NCBI RefSeq assembly: GCF_947497025.1
Contig: NZ_CANMFC010000003.1
Location: forward strand, 62,001 to 126,000
Source: an uncultured Kushneria sp.
GTDB taxonomy: Bacteria > Pseudomonadota > Gammaproteobacteria > Pseudomonadales > Halomonadaceae
Length of the DNA: 64,000 nt
Direction of reading: 5' to 3'
Shown: positions 26,215 to 35,812 of the stretch, piece after piece
Numbering within the stretch: the first letter of the stretch is position 1
How the letters are laid out: each line of letters begins with the position of its first letter
The notes under the pieces: generated by a model
The model's input: only the letters and a program-made list of their open reading frames with translations
Database searches by the model: none
Told to the model about the DNA's origin: nothing
Position numbers and translations under genes: made by a program

Positions 26215-29200
26215 ATGACCACATCCCTTGATATCCCGACGCTGCCGCTGAACGGGCGCCGCCTGATCGAAGCCGGCGCTGGCACCGGCAAGACCTTTAC
26301 CCTGGCCGCCCTCTATGTGCGTCTGGTGCTCGGCCACGGCGGTGACGCTGCCTATCCGCGCCCTCTGATGCCGCCGGAGATTCTGGTGGTGACCTTCACC
26401 GAGGCCGCCACCGAGGAGCTGCGCGATCGTATTCGCGCGCGATTGCGCCAGGCCCGCGAGGTATTGCTGGGTCGGGCCGACAGCGATGCCGTGCTGGATC
26501 GGTTGCTCGACGATATCGAGGTGGATCACCGCGAACGGGCGGCATCGCGACTTGATGCTGCCGCGCGAGTGATGGATGACGCGGCCATCTTTACCATTCA
26601 TGGGTTTTGCCAGCGCATGCTCAAGCGTCATGCCTTTGACAGCGGGGCGCTCTTTGCCAGCGAGCTGGTGCCTGACAGCAGTGCCTTGTTCAAGTCACTG
26701 GTAGAGGACTACTGGCGCCGTCAGTTCTATCGACAGTCCACGACGCGCCAGCGATTGCTGGCCCAGTGGTGGGAAACCCCCGATAAGCTGCAACAGGAGA
26801 TCAGTCTGCTGCTGCACGGTGGGCGCCCTCGAGCCCTCATGCTGGGAGAAACACCGATTGATGCGCCAGCGACGCTGGATGACGCGCTGGGCCGGCTGGA
26901 TCGGAGCCTGGCGCAGAGCGATGCCCAACTGGCCCGACTGCGTGAACTGTGGCAAACCGAAAGCGGCAATATTACGTCGCTGCTGCGAGAGGCCATCGAG
27001 GGTGGTTCTCTCAAGGCCAACATGTTCCGGCCGGCAGAGCTGGAAGCCCGTCTTGGCGCCTTGGAGCAGTGGATGACGGGCGAGCACGACACGCCCGACG
27101 AGACGCTTCGGGACTCAAAAGGACGACTGTGGTGTTCGCGTGCGCGTCTGGAAGACGGCGTCAAAAAAAATCATGCACCGCCTGAACACGTTTTTTTTGA
27201 AGCGCTGTCGCAGTTCGAGACGCTGATGGAGGGTCAGCGCGATCAGCAGAGCACCGTGCGCGCGCAGGTACTGGCTCACGCACGCGATGCGCTGGCGCAG
27301 GCGTTAAGCCAGGAAAAGCGTCGGCGTGGCATGTGGGATTTTGACGATCTACTCAACAGTCTGGATGACGCGCTGTCGGGGCCGGCCGGCCCAAGACTGG
27401 CCGAGCGCATTCGCCGCAATCTACCGGTGGCGATGATTGATGAGTTTCAGGATACCGACCCGGTTCAGTACCGCATTTTCTCTACCATCTATACTTCGCC
27501 GCAGCAGATGACGGGGCTGGCCCCGGGAGATAATGAGGCGCTTGAAACAGGTACGGCGGCGCTGGATACCTCTGACGTGCCTATCGCGCTTTTAATGATC
27601 GGCGACCCGCGCCAGGCCATTTATGGATTTCGGGGCGCCGATATCGAGACCTATCTGCAGGCGCGGCGTCATGTGGATCAGCGCTACACGCTGGATCGCA
27701 ATTTTCGCTCGACTCAGGCGATGGTCAGCGCCGTCAATCAGCTGTTCGCCATCCAGGCCCCTTTTCAGCTGGAAGAGATTCCCTATGAAGCGGTCACGGC
27801 TCAGGGACGTGATGAGGTGTTCGTCGAGGCCGGGGAGCCGGTCGAGGCGCTGACCTGTTGGCATATGGGCGGTAACGAGTCGGTCAGGCGTGATGATTAT
27901 CTCGAGACCATGGCGAGGGCCACCTGCGCCGATATCACCCGGCTGCTGGCCGGTGCGCATCGTGGAGAGACCGGTTTTCGCAGTGCTGAAGGGGCGTTCA
28001 GGGCACTCAAGCCAGCCGATATCGCCATTCTGGTGCGTACCGGTAGTGAGGCCATCCGGGTGCGCCAGAAGCTGCTGGAAGGCGGCGTCCGCTCGGTCTA
28101 TCTGAGCCAGAAGACCTCGGTGTTCGAGTCGCGCGAGGCCTTTCACCTGCTCCAGCTGTTGGAAGCCTGTGCCCACCCACGCAATGACCGCTCCCTGCGA
28201 GCGGCACTGGCCACCCGGCTAATGAGTGATTCACTTGCGGAAGTGGCGCGTCTGGAAGCCGATGAGCTGGCCTGGGAAGCCATGGTAGAGCGCTTTGACG
28301 GTTACCATCGCCTCTGGCAGCGTCAGGGCGTGCTGCCAATGCTGCGCGCGATCATGCGCGATTTTGACGTGCCGGCAAGGCTTCTGGCGCAGTCCGACGG
28401 CGAGCGGGCGCTGACCGATGTGTTGCATCTGGGCGAGCTGGCGCAGACGGCCAGTGCCCGGCTTGATGGCGAGCAGGCACTGCTGCGCTGGTGGCATCAG
28501 TCGCTAGCCGGGCGCCATGACAGCGGTATGGACCCGCAGTCACTGATTCTGCGCCTGGAAAGCGACGATACCCTGGTGCGGGTCATCACCATTCACAAGT
28601 CCAAGGGGCTTGAATATCCGCTGGTGTATCTGCCCTTTATTGCCGACCACCGCGAGGTGGATAGCAAGAGCAGGACGCTGATGTTGAGCGATGAGGTTCA
28701 CGGCGCATCGCTGATCATGCAGGTCAATGATGAGCAACGGGCGCGTGCCGACCGGGTACGCCTTCAGGAGGATCTGCGCCTGTTGTACGTGGCGTTGACC
28801 CGCGCCCGTTATCTGTGCCGGTTGGGGATAGGGCCCATTTACAAGGGCACCCCACGCAAGGATACGCCAAGCGGTGCCACGACTCTGGCCGGTGCGGCGC
28901 TCGGGGTACTACTGTGCCAGCACGGTGGGGTTGCGTCACTGGATGCCACGGCATTGCGCGAAGTGCTTGAGTCTCTGGTAACGCCGGGCAGTATCGCTTT
29001 GAGTGCGCCGCCAACCATGACCGGGCAGCAGATGCTGGCGCCGCATGATCCATCGAAGGTGGGCCGTGCGCGCCGGTTTGAAGGACGAATCGATCGCGAC
29101 TGGTGGGTGGCTTCCTATACGGCGCTGGTCGAAGGCGCGCGCCAGCCCGGCGACATGACCACTCAGGCACGTGAGACGATGCTGGATGCCCAGGGGGCGG

Positions 29201-30057
29201 GGCTTGATCTGGAAGTGCTGACGGAAACCAGTCCCATCCCGCTGCCGCCGGTACGACGTCTGCTCGATTTTCCACGCGGCCCGCGCGCGGGCACCTTTTT
29301 GCATGCGCTGCTGGAAAATATCGACCCTGATCGCCTGAGCGAACTGGCAGTGCCGGGGTCAGGCTATCGTGAAGAGCTTTATCGCCTGATTCGCCAGCGC
29401 GTGCAGCGCGCCAACCTGGACCCACACTGGGTGGAAGTGCTGCATGACTGGTGCTGCGCGGTACTGACAGCGCCGCTGCATCCGGCCCTGCCGGGGCTGT
29501 CTCTGGAGAGGCTGGCGGGCTGGCGCACCGAGCTCGAATTCTGGCTGCCGGCCCGCGGCATCGGCAGTCGGCGGCTGGATACCCTGATTTGCCAGTACGA
29601 GTCGCTGCCGGGAATGCGCGCAGAGCTGGCACCCAGAACGCTTGCCGGGATGCTCAAGGGCTACATCGATCTGGTGATCGAGCACGATGGGCGCTTTTAC
29701 GTGATCGACTGGAAGTCCAATCATCTGGGCGACACCCTTGAGGCCTATGATCAGGCCGCCATGATGGCTTCGGTGGTCTCGCATCGTTATGACGTGCAGT
29801 ACGTTATCTATACCCTGGCTCTCCACCGCCACCTGCGAAGTCGACTGCCGGACTATGATTACGATCAACACCTTGGCGGCGTGCTCTATCTCTTTTTGCG
29901 CGGCATGACGGCGGAAGGCGGCCGAGGCGTGTTATATCGCAAGCCGGCCCGCGAGCTGATCGAGCAGCTCGATGACCTGCTGGCACAGGGCGAGCAGGTA
30001 CGGGATAGCGCGTCTTTTGACACCCGGGCGGCTGGTGCTGCAGGAGAGATATCATGA
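26215..30057 (+). CDS. recB: exodeoxyribonuclease V subunit beta RecB
   Basis: 1280 aa. The 3'-5' helicase and nuclease subunit of RecBCD, which processes double-strand breaks and loads RecA. Walker A GAGTGKTFTL is at about residues 21-30, motif II MIDEFQDTDPVQ at about 406-417, and later helicase motifs include TIHKSKGLEYPLVY (about 793-806). The C-terminal nuclease domain shows GTFLHALLENID (about 1025-1036) and VIDWKSNHLG (about 1163), which carry the Mg-binding Asp/Lys residues. The start at 26215 matches the family N-terminus (LPLNGRRLIEAGAGTGKT). recD overlaps its stop (ATGA). recC, normally just upstream, is absent here. Confidence 0.95.
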   Translation: MTTSLDIPTLPLNGRRLIEAGAGTGKTFTLAALYVRLVLGHGGDAAYPRPLMPPEILVVTFTEAATEELRDRIRARLRQAREVLLGRADSDAVLDRLLDDIEVDHRERAASRLDAAARVMDDAAIFTIHGFCQRMLKRHAFDSGALFASELVPDSSALFKSLVEDYWRRQFYRQSTTRQRLLAQWWETPDKLQQEISLLLHGGRPRALMLGETPIDAPATLDDALGRLDRSLAQSDAQLARLRELWQTESGNITSLLREAIEGGSLKANMFRPAELEARLGALEQWMTGEHDTPDETLRDSKGRLWCSRARLEDGVKKNHAPPEHVFFEALSQFETLMEGQRDQQSTVRAQVLAHARDALAQALSQEKRRRGMWDFDDLLNSLDDALSGPAGPRLAERIRRNLPVAMIDEFQDTDPVQYRIFSTIYTSPQQMTGLAPGDNEALETGTAALDTSDVPIALLMIGDPRQAIYGFRGADIETYLQARRHVDQRYTLDRNFRSTQAMVSAVNQLFAIQAPFQLEEIPYEAVTAQGRDEVFVEAGEPVEALTCWHMGGNESVRRDDYLETMARATCADITRLLAGAHRGETGFRSAEGAFRALKPADIAILVRTGSEAIRVRQKLLEGGVRSVYLSQKTSVFESREAFHLLQLLEACAHPRNDRSLRAALATRLMSDSLAEVARLEADELAWEAMVERFDGYHRLWQRQGVLPMLRAIMRDFDVPARLLAQSDGERALTDVLHLGELAQTASARLDGEQALLRWWHQSLAGRHDSGMDPQSLILRLESDDTLVRVITIHKSKGLEYPLVYLPFIADHREVDSKSRTLMLSDEVHGASLIMQVNDEQRARADRVRLQEDLRLLYVALTRARYLCRLGIGPIYKGTPRKDTPSGATTLAGAALGVLLCQHGGVASLDATALREVLESLVTPGSIALSAPPTMTGQQMLAPHDPSKVGRARRFEGRIDRDWWVASYTALVEGARQPGDMTTQARETMLDAQGAGLDLEVLTETSPIPLPPVRRLLDFPRGPRAGTFLHALLENIDPDRLSELAVPGSGYREELYRLIRQRVQRANLDPHWVEVLHDWCCAVLTAPLHPALPGLSLERLAGWRTELEFWLPARGIGSRRLDTLICQYESLPGMRAELAPRTLAGMLKGYIDLVIEHDGRFYVIDWKSNHLGDTLEAYDQAAMMASVVSHRYDVQYVIYTLALHRHLRSRLPDYDYDQHLGGVLYLFLRGMTAEGGRGVLYRKPARELIEQLDDLLAQGEQVRDSASFDTRAAGAAGEIS

Positions 30058-32150
30058 CGCGCCGGGACAAAAGCCTCGATAGTGGGCAGTTCTCCCTTTT
30101 TGATGACCCCTCACAGACGCCGGAAGCCGACGGTCCGCTGGAAGAACCCTCTTCATTTGAGGCTCCGCAGATATCCCTGGAAAGGGGGGGTGATGCGCAC
30201 TTTATCGCAGATCAGCTGGAACGCTGGGTCGAAACAGGTTGGCTGCGCGCACTGGATGCCCATCTGGCCCGCTTTGTGAGCGACCGCGATCCGCAGGGCG
30301 ATCCGCTGGTAATGTTAAGCGCGGCCCTGGTCAGCCACCAGCTGGGTCGCGGGCATATCTTCCTGGATCTCGAGCATGCCCTGCGTGAGCCTGATGCGGT
30401 GCTTTCCCTGCCGCCCCATGACATGCAGGTATCCAATGAGGCGGCAGAGATTGTCACGCCCGGCACACTGCTCTCGAGCATGGGCGTTCACCACGTCGAC
30501 CTCTGGCGCTCGCGCCTTCGTACGTCCGGTGTGTTGGGCCAGGGAGAAGGGGATGAGCATTCCCGGCCGCTGGTGCTGGAGGATCAAAGGCTTTACCTGC
30601 GCCGCTTCTGGCAGCATGAATGCAGCGTTGTGGCGCGCCTTCAACGCTTGATGGCACGCACCGGCAGCGTCAGCGACGAGATGATGGCGCGTCTGGACAC
30701 CCTCTTTGGTAATCCGGAGGCAGCCTCTGCGCCTGACTGGCAGAAAGTGGCCTGCGCCATGGCCCTGCGCAACCGTCTGACCGTCATTTCCGGTGGGCCC
30801 GGTACCGGCAAGACCACCACCGTGACACGGCTTCTGGCATTGCTGCAGGAAAGCGCTCTGAACGAACAGGGGCGTGCGCTGATCGTGCATCTGGCCGCGC
30901 CGACCGGCAAGGCGGCCGCTCGACTGTCACAGTCACTGGGGAGTGCCGTGGCGGCGCTGGCGGTTTCCGAGACGGTTCGCGCCTCCCTGCCGCGTGAGGC
31001 CACCACGCTTCATCGCCTGCTGGGGGTTCAGCGGGACAGCCGACATTTTCGCCACCATGGCGATCATCCGCTGGCGCTGGATGTGCTGGTCGTCGATGAG
31101 GCGTCCATGGTGGATCTGGAGCTGATGGCCTCACTGTTGGCGGCGCTGCCTTCCCATGCGCGGCTGATCCTGCTGGGGGATCGTGATCAGCTGGCCTCGG
31201 TGGAAGCCGGCGCCGTATTGGGGGATCTTTGTGAAGGCGCTGAGCAGGGGCAATGCAGCGACACGGTACGCAGGCTGATGGAACGGGCGGCCGGGCAGCC
31301 CTTGCCGCTGTCAGGCGCGGCCCCCTCCGTACTGGCCGATCACGTGGTCGTGCTCAAAAAGAGCTACCGCTTTCATGAGCATTCCGGCATTGGTGCCCTT
31401 GCCCGCGCCGTTAATCGCGGCAGTCTGGAAGAGATTCGGCACTGCTGGCAGGCCGGCTTCAAGGACATCGATTTCCAGCCGGTCAAGGAACATGGCGGCA
31501 CACTGCTAAGGCGAGCCGTCAGTGGCTATCGCGAAGCCCTCAGGGCCATCGGCAATGGCGCAGGGCCGGAAGAAGTGTTGGGTCTTTTCTCGCGCTTTCA
31601 GGTGCTTTGTGCCCTGCGCCGTGGGCCATGGGGCGTTGAAGGGCTCAATGACGCCATCGTTGAGGCGCTGTTTCGAGAGAAGCTGGTGGGCGGTACGCGC
31701 GGCTGGTACGCCGGACGCCCGGTGATGGTCACCCGCAACGATCCACAGCTTGGGCTGTATAATGGCGACATTGGCATTGCGATGTTTGTACCCGAAGAAG
31801 ACATCCAGCATGACCGGGCGTCGGGGCGACTGCGCGTCTTCTTTCCGCATCCTTCGGGGCAGGGCGTTCGTGCGGTATTGCCCGGGAGACTGGGTGGTGT
31901 CGAAACGGCCTTTGCCATGACCGTTCACAAGTCTCAAGGGTCCGAATTTGATCGAATCCTGCTGGTATTGCCTGATCGACCCAATCCGATCATGACCCGG
32001 GAACTGGTGTATACCGGTATTACGCGAGCGAAATCACACTGTCTGATCATGACGGCCTTTGCCGGTGCCATTGAAAGTGCCGCCCTGCGGCAGACATGGC
32101 GAGCCTCCGGCGTGGGCAAGCGCCTTGGTGTGCCAGCGTCCACAGGGTAA
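30054..32150 (+). CDS. recD: exodeoxyribonuclease V subunit alpha RecD
   Basis: 698 aa. The 5'-3' helicase of RecBCD. Walker A GGPGTGKTTT is at about residues 245-254, Walker B VVDEASMVDLEL at about 345-356, and the C-terminal UvrD-like motif TVHKSQGSEFDRIL at about 622-635. The N-terminal ~45 residues are acidic and low-complexity (DDPSQTPEADGPLEEPSSFE) and probably disordered. It is translationally coupled to recB by a 4-nt overlap. No terminator was recognised after it; a small gene on the other strand begins close by. Confidence 0.94.
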   Translation: MTRRDKSLDSGQFSLFDDPSQTPEADGPLEEPSSFEAPQISLERGGDAHFIADQLERWVETGWLRALDAHLARFVSDRDPQGDPLVMLSAALVSHQLGRGHIFLDLEHALREPDAVLSLPPHDMQVSNEAAEIVTPGTLLSSMGVHHVDLWRSRLRTSGVLGQGEGDEHSRPLVLEDQRLYLRRFWQHECSVVARLQRLMARTGSVSDEMMARLDTLFGNPEAASAPDWQKVACAMALRNRLTVISGGPGTGKTTTVTRLLALLQESALNEQGRALIVHLAAPTGKAAARLSQSLGSAVAALAVSETVRASLPREATTLHRLLGVQRDSRHFRHHGDHPLALDVLVVDEASMVDLELMASLLAALPSHARLILLGDRDQLASVEAGAVLGDLCEGAEQGQCSDTVRRLMERAAGQPLPLSGAAPSVLADHVVVLKKSYRFHEHSGIGALARAVNRGSLEEIRHCWQAGFKDIDFQPVKEHGGTLLRRAVSGYREALRAIGNGAGPEEVLGLFSRFQVLCALRRGPWGVEGLNDAIVEALFREKLVGGTRGWYAGRPVMVTRNDPQLGLYNGDIGIAMFVPEEDIQHDRASGRLRVFFPHPSGQGVRAVLPGRLGGVETAFAMTVHKSQGSEFDRILLVLPDRPNPIMTRELVYTGITRAKSHCLIMTAFAGAIESAALRQTWRASGVGKRLGVPASTG

Positions 32151-32167
32151 CGAGACTGTCGACGCTG

Positions 32168-32311
32168 TCAGTGATGACAAAGGCGAACCAGAAGCCGGTC
32201 GCGCACCACGGCCGGACAGGTCGTCAGATAGCGACAAAGCAGATCTCGGGGCAGGGCGTTCATGTCGGCCAGCCGGGTATTGTGAACACGCAGATAATCA
32301 CTTGCTGACAT
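32168..32311 (-). CDS. small hypothetical protein (47 aa)
   Basis: ATG at 32311 on the minus strand, with GAGGAG about 8 nt upstream, opens a 47-codon frame ending in LVRLCHH. The sequence is MSASDYLRVHNTRL followed by ADMNALPRDLLCRYL. It is rich in Arg, Leu and Cys and without a signal peptide. A longer reading to 32449 exists but lacks a ribosome site. It is convergent with recD, 17 nt apart. Function unknown. Confidence 0.5.
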   Translation of the reverse strand: MSASDYLRVHNTRLADMNALPRDLLCRYLTTCPAVVRDRLLVRLCHH

Positions 32312-32399
32312 GACAACATCTCCTCTCTGGATGATCGGCATGTGCTGATGGCGGTACGCCGCCATGTGGCGGTTTGAGCGACCATGCGATGGTTTAAAA

Positions 32400-32422
32400 T
32401 CTTGTACATTATCGGTACAAGA
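32400..32422. repeat. 8-bp inverted repeat TCTTGTAC-N7-GTACAAGA
   Basis: Perfect arms 32400-32407 and 32415-32422. A related sequence CTTGTACAA recurs at 32576-32584 in the same 392-nt gap (32312-32703) before the RibD-like gene. It has the look of an operator for the small leftward gene or the rightward RibD-like gene. Nothing else is recognised in this gap. Confidence 0.5.
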
Positions 32423-32703
32423 CTCTGTGGCTCGCCAGTCAATGGTCATGAATTTTCACAATCACAAAGCGCCGGATTTCTGCACACTTTTTTTAAAGCC
32501 CGCTTGTAAAGGGGTTCAGGCCGCAGGTCCATCATTTCATGCGGCTTTTCAGAACTCGGCAGTGTGTCTGAAAAACTTGTACAATGCTGTGCTTATAAAG
32601 GCGTGCCATAAATGCATGACACCGCTTTCGAGAGGCAAGGCTGACTGCAGGGTCACTATTGCCAGAATTTTGATCAGCAACGTACCGGGATGACAGGGGA
32701 TTT

Positions 32704-33579
32704 ATGGCAGCAGCGACACTTTCCAGAGCGCAGGCCTGGGAACATGTATTGCGTGCTCGTCGGTTTGACTGGCAGCGTGGCTTATCGTATCAGGACGGTC
32801 CGATGTCAATAACGGTCGGCGGAGAGTGGCACTGCAGTGAAGGCGTTGAGGTTGAGGATGCCGCCTCACAGCTGCTGGATATCATGCTGCCGTTGGTTGC
32901 CCACGCCACGCCTCTGGTCATGGCACAGCTGGGGCAAAGCCTTGACGGTCGTATTGCCACGGAATGCGGGGCGTCCTATTACGTCACGGGGCAGGAAGGG
33001 CTTGTCCATCTGCATGCTCTGCGGGCGGTGGTTGATGCGGTGGTGGCCGGCGCCGGTACCGTGGCCATGGACGATCCACGACTGACCGTGCGACATGTCA
33101 CCGGTGATCATCCTGTTCGGGTCGTGCTGGACCCGAGGGGTCGAGTCCCTGAGCATCGCTTTGTTTTTGAAGATGACAGCGCCCCCACACTGCATCTGGT
33201 GGGGCATGCGCATGTGGCGCGCTGGCAGGACTGTCACGAGCGCCATGGGCATGATGTCAGCGTCTGCGGACTTGAAGTGGCAGAGGATGGCGTCGACCCC
33301 CGCGCGGTGATCGATCTTCTGGGCCGTCAAGGGCTGGCCCGCGTGCTGGTGGAAGGCGGTGGCATGACCATTTCCCGGTTTTTACAAAGGGGGTGTCTGG
33401 ACCGTCTGCACAGCATGGTCACCCCGATGATTATCGGTTCTGGCAGGCCCACGCTGACACTGCCGGTGATTGAGTGCCTGAGTCAGGCGATGCGACCGTC
33501 CGCGCGCCACTACACGCTGGGTGATGATGTGCTTTTTGATCTGGATTTTACAACTGTTGCAGAAACAGGCATTAATTAA
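32704..33579 (+). CDS. RibD C-terminal-type reductase (DHFR-like fold)
   Basis: 291 aa. It matches the reductase half of RibD, which reduces the ribosyl side chain of a pyrimidine intermediate of riboflavin synthesis, but no deaminase half is present. Family motifs: AQLGQSLDGRIA (about residues 78-89), GAGTVAMDDPRLTVR (about 117-131), LVEGGGMTISRFLQRG (about 216-231) and PMIIGSGRPTL (about 241-251). The first ~60 residues are not from the RibD fold and are unassigned. Stand-alone RibD-like reductases often act in pterin-like or other pathways; its neighbours (PTPS homologue, glycosyl- and methyltransferase) support such a role rather than riboflavin synthesis (inference). Confidence 0.83.
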   Translation: MAAATLSRAQAWEHVLRARRFDWQRGLSYQDGPMSITVGGEWHCSEGVEVEDAASQLLDIMLPLVAHATPLVMAQLGQSLDGRIATECGASYYVTGQEGLVHLHALRAVVDAVVAGAGTVAMDDPRLTVRHVTGDHPVRVVLDPRGRVPEHRFVFEDDSAPTLHLVGHAHVARWQDCHERHGHDVSVCGLEVAEDGVDPRAVIDLLGRQGLARVLVEGGGMTISRFLQRGCLDRLHSMVTPMIIGSGRPTLTLPVIECLSQAMRPSARHYTLGDDVLFDLDFTTVAETGIN

Positions 33580-33657
33580 CCTTTCTTTTTCTGGCCTTCA
33601 ATGACTAGTTCTCTGGGAAAATGCTAAAGTCCCCCCGCCATTGAATGGAGCCTGAAA

Positions 33658-33882
33658 ATGAGTGTGAAAGGGTTGGTATCGGTGCTGTTCTGTGTGTTGC
33701 TGGTGGCGTCAGGCATCTGGCTGACGCTTGATCAGGCACAGCAGGAACGACAGTGGAACCTTCAAAAGGATGCCGCCAACGGCGTCATTCCCGGAGAGCT
33801 TCCCGGTGATGAAGCCACTGCCGGCACCGGCGAGCAGAGCAGCGAAGACGACAACAGCGGCATCGTCAACATGTTGCCCTGA
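33658..33882 (+). CDS. small exported or membrane-anchored hypothetical protein
   Basis: 74 aa. Residues 5-24 are hydrophobic (GLVSVLFCVLLVASGIWLTL), acting as signal anchor or signal peptide. The rest is acidic and probably disordered (GEQSSEDDNSGIV). GGAG precedes the ATG by about 9 nt. It follows the RibD-like gene by 78 nt and ends 2 nt before the convergent flippase gene, so there is no room for a terminator between them. Function unknown. Confidence 0.6.
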   Translation: MSVKGLVSVLFCVLLVASGIWLTLDQAQQERQWNLQKDAANGVIPGELPGDEATAGTGEQSSEDDNSGIVNMLP

Positions 33883-33884
33883 GC

Positions 33885-34889
33885 CTATTTGGGGGGCTGC
33901 CTTTGTATTGTGTGTCGTCCTGCCAGAAGAACCACGGCGCCCGGCAGACTGGATATCAGTATGACGGCACCATAGGTCATTGAAATGGCCACCCCCTGCT
34001 GAGCAGAAAACCCCGCCAGTATCCAGATTAGCGCCGCGGCACTTTCCCTGATTCCCCAGCCGGCCACCGATAATGGAATGGCCATGGCCATCAGCACCGG
34101 CGGTGTCAGTGCCAGCAGAGTTGTCGTTGGTAATGGCTCTCCCAGCGCTCTGGCACAGCAGACAAAGACCAGCATGTAGCTCAGGACAATGGCCAGCGAA
34201 CCGAGCAACTGACGCAGCCACAGACGTCGATTCCAAAGCCCGCGCCGTAAATCCCGCCGCAGGGTACCCAGCCATTTCGGCGGGTGCCGATAGACCCACA
34301 CGCCCATCAGCAATAAAGTCGGTAGTGTGATGTAGAGCAGGGCATAAGGCACGTTGGTGTGCGCATCCAGCATTAGATTGGCCTGACTGAATCGCTCGAT
34401 CAGGCCATGACGCAGCGGCGTAAAGACAAGCAATGTGATAACGGCCACCAGTAATAGTGCCGCCTGCCCTGAGGCGCGTTCAATAATGACTGCCCGCAGA
34501 GCGGCGCCATAGGACACGTCCCGGATACCGTGTCGCCAGGCGCGGCCCAGATCCCCTGTTACGCCACCTGGCAGGATCTGATTGAGAAAGGTCGATAGAT
34601 AATATTCGCTGATGGCGGTGGGCAGGGAGAGTGACATCCCCATGTGACGGGCGGTCAGTTGCCATCGCCAGGCAGACAGCATGATCTGGGGAATCGAAAT
34701 CAGCAGGGCCAGAGTCAGCCATCCCGGAGAAAGATCCTCCATTCGCGTCAGCAGCGCGCTAATATCTACCAGCCATACCACACTGGCCAGAATGACCAGG
34801 GTGAGCATCCATCGCACCAGCGAAGACGTCAACACCTGCCGATAGCCGCGTCTGTTGGCCGACGGTTGAGAAGGCTTTTGGGCCTTCAT
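33885..34889 (-). CDS. YbhN/UPF0104 flippase-like membrane protein (LPG synthase TM domain)
   Basis: 334 aa, about eight membrane segments. It belongs to the lysylphosphatidylglycerol-synthase transmembrane (flippase-like) family without the aminoacyltransferase domain. Typical stretches: ISEYYLSTFLNQILPGGVTGDLGRAWR (about residues 93-119, glycine-rich) and ERASGQAALLLVAV (about 136-149). Members probably move lipids or lipid-linked sugars across the inner membrane. It is last in the operon dehydrogenase - PTPS homologue - glycosyltransferase - methyltransferase - flippase; its start overlaps the methyltransferase stop by 4 nt. A role in exporting the operon's product is inferred. Confidence 0.85.
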   Translation of the reverse strand: MKAQKPSQPSANRRGYRQVLTSSLVRWMLTLVILASVVWLVDISALLTRMEDLSPGWLTLALLISIPQIMLSAWRWQLTARHMGMSLSLPTAISEYYLSTFLNQILPGGVTGDLGRAWRHGIRDVSYGAALRAVIIERASGQAALLLVAVITLLVFTPLRHGLIERFSQANLMLDAHTNVPYALLYITLPTLLLMGVWVYRHPPKWLGTLRRDLRRGLWNRRLWLRQLLGSLAIVLSYMLVFVCCARALGEPLPTTTLLALTPPVLMAMAIPLSVAGWGIRESAAALIWILAGFSAQQGVAISMTYGAVILISSLPGAVVLLAGRHTIQRQPPK

Positions 34890-35797
34890 GTCATCCCGGG
34901 CGAGTCGGGAATGGCGAGAAGATCGGTGTGTCCCACCCTGACCTTGAGACGTCCATGGGCAATATGCTGCTGGCGGCTTTCATGCCACTGCATCAAGGCC
35001 TTTCGCTGGTCGGGGGCCTGCTCCAGCGCGGCGTCAAGCCAGCCCTGAACCAGTGCCTGCGCCAGCAGTGCCTCTTCGGGATGACGACAGTCCAACTGCC
35101 AGGGGGCATCTGCCGTTGTGGCCTGATAGCCGGCGTTTTCCAGCAGCGTCCTTGCCACCCCTGGTGCGTGCGTACCCAGCGCGCCGTTGAACCCCTTGTC
35201 GCGCTGTTGGTGGGCCTTGATCAGCTGCTGTACGTGTCGATCCATCTCGAGCAGTGCGGTATTGCCATCGTCATGGTCAATCAGCGCGTTGTCCCCGTTG
35301 ATGCTCATGGCCAGCCAGACAGCGCACTGATGCGAAGCGCACTGTTTAATCAGTGTTGCAAGCCACGGCTCGGAGACCAGGTCGAGCAGGGCAGAGGCCG
35401 TCACGATGTCTGCCCCTGCCAGCATGTCCCCGGTCAGGGCCTGATCCAGACGGGAGAGATCACGCTGCAGGCATGTCAGCTCATCAATATGATCATGACG
35501 GGGGCTGCCATCGCCGCCGACATGGGCCAGCAGGCTGGCATCCTGATCGATCAGACTCCAGTGCTGATGCGGTGGCAAACGGGGCGCGAGATAGCGCAGA
35601 TTGTTGCCGCTGCCACAGCCCAGATCCAGAAGCGTCAAGGGGCCCTGATGCGCACGCGATGTCAGCCAGTGACGACATGCTGTACTTAGCGGCTGAACGT
35701 CGCGGGCCCTATGATCGGCTGTCTCGCGCAGGGCCAGCCACGATGAGCTGAAATCACTGTGCGCGGCCATACCGTTGGGAGGCGATGGGTGGGTCAT
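34886..35797 (-). CDS. class I SAM-dependent methyltransferase
   Basis: 303 aa. SAM-binding motif I is LTLLDLGCGSGNNLRYL (about residues 54-70), and motif II/acidic loop HWSLIDQDASLLA follows (about 78-90). The later helices contain NGDNALIDHDDGNT. Nothing in the sequence tells whether it methylates O, N or C. It lies 15 nt after the glycosyltransferase and overlaps the flippase gene, so it acts in that pathway; modification of a sugar or pterin-like group is the simplest reading (inference). Confidence 0.85.
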   Translation of the reverse strand: MTHPSPPNGMAAHSDFSSSWLALRETADHRARDVQPLSTACRHWLTSRAHQGPLTLLDLGCGSGNNLRYLAPRLPPHQHWSLIDQDASLLAHVGGDGSPRHDHIDELTCLQRDLSRLDQALTGDMLAGADIVTASALLDLVSEPWLATLIKQCASHQCAVWLAMSINGDNALIDHDDGNTALLEMDRHVQQLIKAHQQRDKGFNGALGTHAPGVARTLLENAGYQATTADAPWQLDCRHPEEALLAQALVQGWLDAALEQAPDQRKALMQWHESRQQHIAHGRLKVRVGHTDLLAIPDSPGMT

Positions 35798-35812
35798 CGA
35801 CGGTGACTCCGA

